Under the pieces are notes generated by a model that saw nothing but the letters and a program-made list of their open reading frames with translations, searched no databases and was not told the origin of the DNA. A DNA stretch of 14,505 nucleotides from Planctomycetaceae bacterium. GTDB taxonomy: Bacteria; Planctomycetota; Planctomycetia; Planctomycetales; Planctomycetaceae. The position numbers and the translations under genes are program-made. The first letter of the stretch is position 1, and each line of letters begins with the position of its first letter. This document shows positions 6,528 through 12,576 of the stretch, piece after piece. The stretch is from NCBI GenBank assembly GCA_029259875.1, contig JAJDEK010000128.1, forward strand, positions 1-14,505, written 5' to 3'.

Positions 6528-8708
6528 TTAAGTTTCTTTAACGATAAACTGCCGATAGATCGTGTCTTGGTCATTTCCGGGAACATAAACGACAACTAAC
6601 CATTGCCTGGAATCAGAAGGATCCAGAATACTCAAGTCTTCATAATTTTTACCACCAGATGGTGATGTTTGTGAAACAATTTGAAAAAGTCCGTTTTGAT
6701 TGCGTACGCACAGATCATCCATAAAGCTATGTCGCTCTTGTTTCTGATTCCCATAATACTGCTGGTTGTTCTGTAAAAACTCGTTAAATAGTGCGTAGTC
6801 TTTCGCCGAACGGTAATTATTCCTGTTTCGCGGATAATCTTCTTCTGTAAAGAGCGAATATTTTTTGACTTCGCCATTCTTCTGACCCTGGTAAATCAGT
6901 ACTTTAACTCGTTTTCCGAAAGCAGTTTTGATTTGTTCTCTGAGTTTTACGCGACCTTGATGCGACTTGAGTTGATTCACTTTGATAGAAGACCAGTCAA
7001 AGTTTGCTTGTAAATCCTCTGGATAATTCTGAATCATGCGATTCAGTTGAGGTGTCCATTGAGGCATCAGTTGAAAAACTGAGTATTGCGTGGGAATCGT
7101 TCCTGAATAAAAGGGTGGGCCTACTAGAGACTGAACTCTGTTACGCGAATACATATTATAATTTTGTGTCATCCCTAATTCCGTATGATTCAAGGGAGTG
7201 AAAAGTCCGGATTTGACTTTCGTTTCAATTTTTTGGTAAGAACCAGTGAATAACAATTCAATTTGATTTTCCTTAACAGGATTTCCCTGAGTATCTAAAT
7301 CATGAATTGTCAGTGTTTTTCGTTCATAGGATGTCTGCATATAATAATCAGAGACGACAAATGCAAAACCCGCACAAAATATTGAAATTAATGGAAATGT
7401 GATCCAGGTAAATCGCCGTAACCCAAATTTTCCTAGAATAAAATATTCACCCGGACCAATAATCAGCACATAACCCAACAGAATTGTTGTAATAATCCAA
7501 GAAGGAACAATCCGCATTTCCGCAGGCATTAAGTCAGTGACAACCGCTCCCCCTGTATAGATCGGTCGATAATTCAGGTTAAGAATTTCATTAGCCGAAT
7601 AAGAATTTATGTTGGAATAGCGTGTTCTTTTTTCTCTCATTAGAAATGAATTGACCAGTGTTTGATAATCCCACTTTTTTTCTTTCTCGAAATATTTTCT
7701 TTGTGATTCTCGTAGCTTCCATAAAAAAAAGGGAATTTGATTCAGATTAGCAGGAGTAAGGCTTTTCTCTTCCAGTGCATCTGACAAAACTATCACACTC
7801 CTGCCCCAACCAGTTCGTTGAAACCAGATCTGTTCCGTCTGATCAATTACAAGCTTACCCTCTGAGTCGATTAAAAAGGGCGCCGCATTTTTGCCTTCAA
7901 CAAGGTTGTTCATAAACTGAACTTGTTGTTGTTCCAATACAGAACCAGCAAGTAAGCATAAACTTCCTCCTGATCTGACCCATTGATAAATCGCTTTCAA
8001 GTGACGTGATTCCAGTTGTTCAAAACCACGTGCTGTAATGACAAGAATGTCATACTGATGACAATCGATCGGCAATTGTGGGAACTCAGGAGGCGGCAGA
8101 TGAATGGAAACGGTTTTCACGCTTAAAGACAGTGGTTGATTTCTTAATAAAGCCACATTGGGAATCGTTTGTTTGAGTGCATTAATATCAAGTTGAATGG
8201 GCTCTTTGGGACTGATTGACTCAAAGTCTAAGCGTTCTAAAAATTCCTTTAAGTCTTTCGATAGGATAACATCAAATGGGTCGCAGACTCCAACGGCAAA
8301 CGTTCTATGAAAACGTCGCCCGACTCGTAATGTATATTCATCTTTAAAGTCGTACTGCTGGTTTGGAGTCACAAAACTGAGTTTCAATTTAATCTCAGAA
8401 TAGGGATTATCCACTTTGATGGGTGGCAGCATCATTGGTATTTCATGAAAGCCCGCATGCATTGCGACATCATGCGACTTGAACGTGCCGTATTTTTCGA
8501 GGCCATCATGCGCTGTGACCAGAAAGTATCCTTCTAATAACCCCGTCGAAGACACGGAACATTGCCAGACAAACGCCACCGGGCCATCACCTTTGGGAAA
8601 TTGTGTAGGCTGCCGAATATCAACCGTTAAGGGAAATGTCTGCGCAGACAGAACTCCGGGAGCTAAAAAGAAAAACAACCAAAAATAATGCAGAACTTTC
8701 TGGATCAT
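6528..8708 (-). CDS. Exported two-helix membrane protein with glutamine-amidotransferase-like domain, partner of ABC exporter (module copy 1)
   Basis: Protein of 726 residues that I cannot assign to a named family. A signal sequence (about 5-22, likely cut after LSA) precedes a beta-rich exported region. Residues 218-260 read YDILVITARGFEQ, then IYQWVRSGGSLCLLAGS, the pattern of a class I glutamine-amidotransferase-like fold seen in planctomycete DUF4350/DUF1355-type proteins. No catalytic Cys elbow is visible. Two membrane helices (about 402-420 and 434-452), joined by a short basic loop (GKFGLRR), are followed by a second soluble domain of about 270 residues, probably outside. The gene sits 30 bases after the BatA-like gene and 44 bases before an ABC ATPase. 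Its twin at 1755-3671 holds the same place in the second module. It is probably a dedicated partner of the exporter, comparable in position to GldG-like proteins, by inference only. Only a distant GGAAAG precedes the ATG. Confidence 0.85.
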   Translation of the reverse strand: MIQKVLHYFWLFFFLAPGVLSAQTFPLTVDIRQPTQFPKGDGPVAFVWQCSVSSTGLLEGYFLVTAHDGLEKYGTFKSHDVAMHAGFHEIPMMLPPIKVDNPYSEIKLKLSFVTPNQQYDFKDEYTLRVGRRFHRTFAVGVCDPFDVILSKDLKEFLERLDFESISPKEPIQLDINALKQTIPNVALLRNQPLSLSVKTVSIHLPPPEFPQLPIDCHQYDILVITARGFEQLESRHLKAIYQWVRSGGSLCLLAGSVLEQQQVQFMNNLVEGKNAAPFLIDSEGKLVIDQTEQIWFQRTGWGRSVIVLSDALEEKSLTPANLNQIPFFLWKLRESQRKYFEKEKKWDYQTLVNSFLMREKRTRYSNINSYSANEILNLNYRPIYTGGAVVTDLMPAEMRIVPSWIITTILLGYVLIIGPGEYFILGKFGLRRFTWITFPLISIFCAGFAFVVSDYYMQTSYERKTLTIHDLDTQGNPVKENQIELLFTGSYQKIETKVKSGLFTPLNHTELGMTQNYNMYSRNRVQSLVGPPFYSGTIPTQYSVFQLMPQWTPQLNRMIQNYPEDLQANFDWSSIKVNQLKSHQGRVKLREQIKTAFGKRVKVLIYQGQKNGEVKKYSLFTEEDYPRNRNNYRSAKDYALFNEFLQNNQQYYGNQKQERHSFMDDLCVRNQNGLFQIVSQTSPSGGKNYEDLSILDPSDSRQWLVVVYVPGNDQDTIYRQFIVKET

Positions 8709-8738
8709 AAAGGCAGATTCTCTCTTTCCTTGAGTTAT

Positions 8739-10622
8739 TTACGCAGGGATTCCAGTAGGACGACGCTGAAAATACCACCACTCTAACAACAGTAATACAA
8801 ATGCAACAAATGCAAACTCACTCCAAAGCGGCTTATCACTGTCAACTTGCGTTTGCGCTGCAGAGACTGGCACTTCACTAAACTGAATCTCGTCAATGGA
8901 AACGAGGGATGTCTCCAGGGGGTTCAATAAACTTACACTAATTTCATCTGATTTCGCACCTTCACCACTTATCAGGTATTTACCCACGTGCAAGGCAGCA
9001 ACACCAGACACAATTCCATTTTTGTTACTTTCAGCACTTAGTTGTTTTCCATTGGGTGCTTTGATTTTGTATTTTTTTTCTGGCACATATTCGACGGTAG
9101 GTAAGAGAGGCGTTGCAGAGGCCTGCACTTCTGCGATTCCAGCCTCCTGTAAAGTAAGCTGTATTAAATTAGAAACCATAATCGGAAAACCAACACGGTA
9201 AGGCATCGTTGAACGATCGGTGTTGAATAAAAAGTAAAACTCCAGCCCGTCCGAATTTCGTTTTTGTAATAAAAGTGGCCCCAATCGACCATGAATTAAA
9301 ACTTCATATCCTAATTCTTCCAGATTCTCAACTTTTGCGTTCTCTGCCCAAACAGGCTGCTCTGTAATTTGCACATCACCCAGCTCTACGTGCCTCAATA
9401 AAGCGGAACTACGATTCCAGTCTACGACATCTGTTAAATTGACTTCGAGTAAAACATAGCTTTTTAAATCATCAGGCACAAAACCGACTCCCAGTTTTAC
9501 CAAAGCCTGTTTGTCCATATTTTTCTCATAGGAAGAAATGACCAAGTCATATTCCGGAGGTCCCGCAGCGCCATCCTGTTCGGGATACAATACCAGATCT
9601 TTGTTTTCTCCTAACGCATAACGGTAACTCGTGAGATCAGGATCAATGAAAACTAACAACGACCGTGATTGAGGAATGTTGAGAAAGGCGCGATTATCTG
9701 AAAGCAAACTGTCATAGGTGCCAGGAATCAGAATGGCTTCCAGAGAAGACTTCTTATCGGCACTAATAGAAAATTCCAAGCGTTGTGAATCTCCCTTACC
9801 CAATACGATTTCCTCTTTAGCAATACTCTGCCTATCTTGTAACAATTCTACTGTGACAGGGCTTTCATTTTTTTCAGAGTTTTCAACGCGTATAAAGACA
9901 TCCCAGTTTCCAGTTTGATTTTTTCGTGCATTGAAAGAGGTAATTCCAACATTCGATCCCGCTGTTGGGAGCATCTGGTAATTTAGTTCAAAAGGAAGAT
10001 CAAAATCTACTTCCTGGGGAAAATTTCCATCTGAATAAAAGAGTACCGTTTTAATCGGCACTGTCCTTGAAAGGGCTTGTGTCATCCGTAAGGCATCTTC
10101 CAGATTACTTGGTACATCATCTACCGTTAATCCAGCAAGCGACTGTTTAAGAATGCGCTGATTATCCGTAAAGTCAGTCAATCGACGTGCTGTCGAGCCA
10201 ACAGCAACTAAGGAAACACGTTGATCGGGAAGTAAATTATCAATAATTTCAGTGACACGTTCCTTCGCGAGTTCCAAGCGTGATTCTTTTGTTTCAGGAT
10301 CCGTTGCCGCCATACTGGCAGAACAATCAATCAGAATTGGCAAATATTCCGCCCGCTCCGCTCCGCTCTGAATATAGGGTTGCATCAATGCCAGAACTAA
10401 GAACAGCAGCAACAAAATTTGTAGCAACAGCAAGATACTACGTTTGAATTTTTGAAATGGCGAATTAACACGACGGTCGTTGATTACTTGGCTCCAAAGC
10501 GCCAGTGAAGGAACACTTTTATGGGGCCGCTTTAATTTCAAAAAATAAAAGACCACCAATGGTAACAGCAATAACAGGTACCAGGCCCCCGGAAGGGAAT
10601 AAAAGCCAGGCCAATAATTCAT
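8739..10622 (-). CDS. BatA-like membrane protein with VWA domain
   Basis: Membrane VWA protein (627 residues) of the aerotolerance-operon (BatA) type. The N-terminal BatA region has two helices (about 12-28 and 62-80) separated by a basic cytosolic loop (KLKRPHK...KFKR). A VWA domain follows with an intact metal-site motif DCSAS (99-103) and a downstream YSDG strand. A long region of about 330 residues comes next, including a YDLVISSYEK segment that may be another degenerate amidotransferase-like fold. A last helix (about 602-618) ends in a basic tail. Charge distribution suggests the VWA domain lies outside the cytosol. The ATG at 10622 overlaps the DUF58 stop as ATGA and has AAGGG 8 bases upstream. 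A GTG at 10631 (three residues longer) is also possible. Family knowledge links such proteins to MoxR ATPases in envelope stress or complex assembly; the partner here is not proven. Confidence 0.9.
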   Translation of the reverse strand: MNYWPGFYSLPGAWYLLLLLPLVVFYFLKLKRPHKSVPSLALWSQVINDRRVNSPFQKFKRSILLLLQILLLLFLVLALMQPYIQSGAERAEYLPILIDCSASMAATDPETKESRLELAKERVTEIIDNLLPDQRVSLVAVGSTARRLTDFTDNQRILKQSLAGLTVDDVPSNLEDALRMTQALSRTVPIKTVLFYSDGNFPQEVDFDLPFELNYQMLPTAGSNVGITSFNARKNQTGNWDVFIRVENSEKNESPVTVELLQDRQSIAKEEIVLGKGDSQRLEFSISADKKSSLEAILIPGTYDSLLSDNRAFLNIPQSRSLLVFIDPDLTSYRYALGENKDLVLYPEQDGAAGPPEYDLVISSYEKNMDKQALVKLGVGFVPDDLKSYVLLEVNLTDVVDWNRSSALLRHVELGDVQITEQPVWAENAKVENLEELGYEVLIHGRLGPLLLQKRNSDGLEFYFLFNTDRSTMPYRVGFPIMVSNLIQLTLQEAGIAEVQASATPLLPTVEYVPEKKYKIKAPNGKQLSAESNKNGIVSGVAALHVGKYLISGEGAKSDEISVSLLNPLETSLVSIDEIQFSEVPVSAAQTQVDSDKPLWSEFAFVAFVLLLLEWWYFQRRPTGIPA

Positions 10623-11524
10623 CTGACCCACCCTTTCCGCCTCAGTAAATCAAAGACGACATGTTCCAGTGTATCACCACTGTTGGTCATTAGAAATCGC
10701 CCGGAACGCTGCCGACAGAGCATTGACAGATGGTCTTCTAATAAAACACGATGTTCATGGTACAGTCCCAGTAAATCTCCCGCCGAAGAGATATCCAGAG
10801 TCTGCCCTGATTCGCTATCAACCAAACGTAAATCACCATTGATTTCCGGGTTGATCTCAGAGGGAGCTAATATTTGAACTCCAAACAATTCCAAGCCTGC
10901 GCTAAAGAGCATATTAAAAGGGCGCTGTAAATCGCCAAAGGATTCATAATCGGAGAGAACAATGGCAACTCCGCGTCCACGATGTGAACGTAAGACATCT
11001 TCGACTGCTGATTCAATCGGAGAATTACCACCGACTTCGATCGAAGACAGGAAGTCAAATAAACGCTTCATACTAATTCGACCAGTACAAGGCGATAAGT
11101 TAACGGGGCGTCCCCCTTTGTGATTGCAGGAATAGGCGCTTACTTTTTCAAAGTTCAAGAGTCCCATCACACCGAAAGCTGCGGCCAATTGCTTACAACG
11201 CAAAAACTTGTCCTCATAATCCATGGAAGAAGAGGCATCTATAATCAGCACCACATGCATTTCTTCTTCATGCTGATATTGCTTCATGAACGGTTTGTTT
11301 AATCGGGAAAAAATGTTCCAATCAATATAACGCACATCATCACCGGGAACATAGTTCCGATAATCTGAAAATTCTGTGCTGGTTCCTCCTTTGCCGGAAA
11401 GGTGCTCACCACGACTACGATTCGTCAATCGTCGCGTTGGATTTAAACGTAATCTCTCCAACATTGATAACGTTTTGTTATCAAACAAAGCAGTATATTG
11501 ATTTACTTGAGTTCCCTGAGACAC
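10619..11524 (-). CDS. DUF58 domain protein (short, soluble, VWA-like)
   Basis: Cytosolic protein of 301 residues, the usual genetic companion of MoxR ATPases. The DUF58 signature is clear: EFSDYRNYVPGDDVRYIDW (51-69), then a conserved basic/aromatic stretch and HEEEMHVVLIIDASSSMD, where DASSS (96-100) is an intact VWA metal-site motif. No membrane helix is present, so this is the short form rather than the roughly 400-residue membrane-anchored form. The start is GTG at 11524, six bases after the MoxR stop, with AAGGA (11535-11539) 10 bases upstream inside the MoxR gene. The stop overlaps the next start as ATGA. It is likely a MoxR client or adaptor linking the ATPase to the membrane VWA proteins; that role is inferred from gene association across bacteria. 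Confidence 0.94.
   Translation of the reverse strand: MSQGTQVNQYTALFDNKTLSMLERLRLNPTRRLTNRSRGEHLSGKGGTSTEFSDYRNYVPGDDVRYIDWNIFSRLNKPFMKQYQHEEEMHVVLIIDASSSMDYEDKFLRCKQLAAAFGVMGLLNFEKVSAYSCNHKGGRPVNLSPCTGRISMKRLFDFLSSIEVGGNSPIESAVEDVLRSHRGRGVAIVLSDYESFGDLQRPFNMLFSAGLELFGVQILAPSEINPEINGDLRLVDSESGQTLDISSAGDLLGLYHEHRVLLEDHLSMLCRQRSGRFLMTNSGDTLEHVVFDLLRRKGWVR
10631..10635 (-). promoter_or_regulatory. Ribosome binding site supporting the BatA-like start
   Basis: AAGGG on the minus strand, 8 bases before the ATG at 10622-10620, which overlaps the DUF58 TGA as ATGA. It favours ATG over the GTG at 10631-10629, although a GAGG 8 bases before that GTG keeps the alternative open. Confidence 0.5.
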
Positions 11525-11530
11525 CTAAGA

Positions 11531-12547
11531 TCAATCCTTTTCTGGTAATTCTTTGCAGTTCTGTTCGATCAAATCAGTCACATTGATATTTTCTGCCTGA
11601 CCATCGTAATTCATGAGCACCCGGTGCTGGAGTACTTCATTGGCAAAATAGCGAATATCTTCAAACGCAACATGTGCCCGCCCTTCACTGAGAGCACGAA
11701 CGCGTGCTGCTTTGACTAAAGATTGTGCGGCACGCGGACTGGCGCCCCAATGGATAAAACGCCGGACCTCTTCGCTGGCAAAGTCTGTTCCGGGATGTGT
11801 GGAGAGCACCAACCGAATGGCATAGTCTCGGATCGGTTCGACGACAACGACTTTTTCCAACAAATTTCGTAGTTCGAGAATTTGCTCACTGTTTAACAAT
11901 TTTTTCAATTCTACTGGCTGTCTCAGAATGGTTTGCTGCACAATTGTGTTGAGTTCAGCCCGATTTGGAAATGGGACGTTTACTTTAAACATAAAACGAT
12001 CCAACTGTGCTTCGGGTAATGGGTAAGTCCCTTCCTGTTCAATGGGATTCTGTGTTGCCAGCACAAAAAATGGTTGATCAAGTCGATACTGTGTTCCTGC
12101 GGCTGTGACAGTCCCTTCCTGCATTGTTTCCAATAAAGCAGACTGCGTTTTGGGGGAAGCGCGGTTGATTTCATCGGCTAACAAGAGTTGAGTGAAAATC
12201 GGTCCCTTTCGGAATTCAAACCGATAAGTGCCCGTCTCATCGGTATTCATAATATTGGTTCCAATAATATCAGCCGGCATTAAGTCAGGCGTAAATTGAA
12301 TCCGCTGAAAGTCTAATTCTAATACCCTTGAAAGCGCTTTTACCAATTCTGTTTTTCCCAGTCCTGGAACGCCTTCCAGTAAAACATTCCCTCCACAGAA
12401 CATCGCATATAATGTTGATTCGACAACCCGTTTCTGGCCAATAATCATACGGCCGACTTCAGAACGAACTTCATCAAACACCTTTTTAAAATGGTCCGCT
12501 TCAGCCTGCAATACTGCAGGTTCTTCAGTTACTTCTGGCTGGTTCAT
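11531..12547 (-). CDS. MoxR family AAA+ ATPase
   Basis: Cytosolic AAA+ ATPase of 338 residues with chaperone-like roles in maturing or remodelling protein complexes, usually together with VWA-domain partners. Motifs are complete: Walker A GVPGLGKT (59-66), Walker B LLLADE (121-126), sensor 1 Asn in ATQNP (N167), arginine finger in QLDRF (R184) and sensor 2 in GASPRA (R272). The C-terminal lid domain is of normal length. The ATG at 12547 has a good ribosome site, GGAGAG, 6 bases upstream. The gene lies 29 bases after a VWA membrane protein and 6 bases before DUF58, the classic MoxR-DUF58-VWA order. It is the likely energy source for the VWA part of the cluster; whether it also affects the ABC exporters is unknown. 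Confidence 0.97.
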   Translation of the reverse strand: MNQPEVTEEPAVLQAEADHFKKVFDEVRSEVGRMIIGQKRVVESTLYAMFCGGNVLLEGVPGLGKTELVKALSRVLELDFQRIQFTPDLMPADIIGTNIMNTDETGTYRFEFRKGPIFTQLLLADEINRASPKTQSALLETMQEGTVTAAGTQYRLDQPFFVLATQNPIEQEGTYPLPEAQLDRFMFKVNVPFPNRAELNTIVQQTILRQPVELKKLLNSEQILELRNLLEKVVVVEPIRDYAIRLVLSTHPGTDFASEEVRRFIHWGASPRAAQSLVKAARVRALSEGRAHVAFEDIRYFANEVLQHRVLMNYDGQAENINVTDLIEQNCKELPEKD

Positions 12548-12553
12548 ATTGCT

Positions 12554-12559
12554 CTCTCC
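12554..12559 (-). promoter_or_regulatory. Ribosome binding site for MoxR
   Basis: GGAGAG on the minus strand, with a 6-base spacer to the ATG at 12547-12545, within the 29-base gap after the preceding stop. Confidence 0.7.
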
Positions 12560-12576
12560 GCAGAATAAAATTCGTA

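Noticed and set aside
8479..8688. Plus-strand open frame over the signal-peptide end of the exported protein
   Set aside because: Shadow of the minus-strand gene; no initiation signal or recognised domain.
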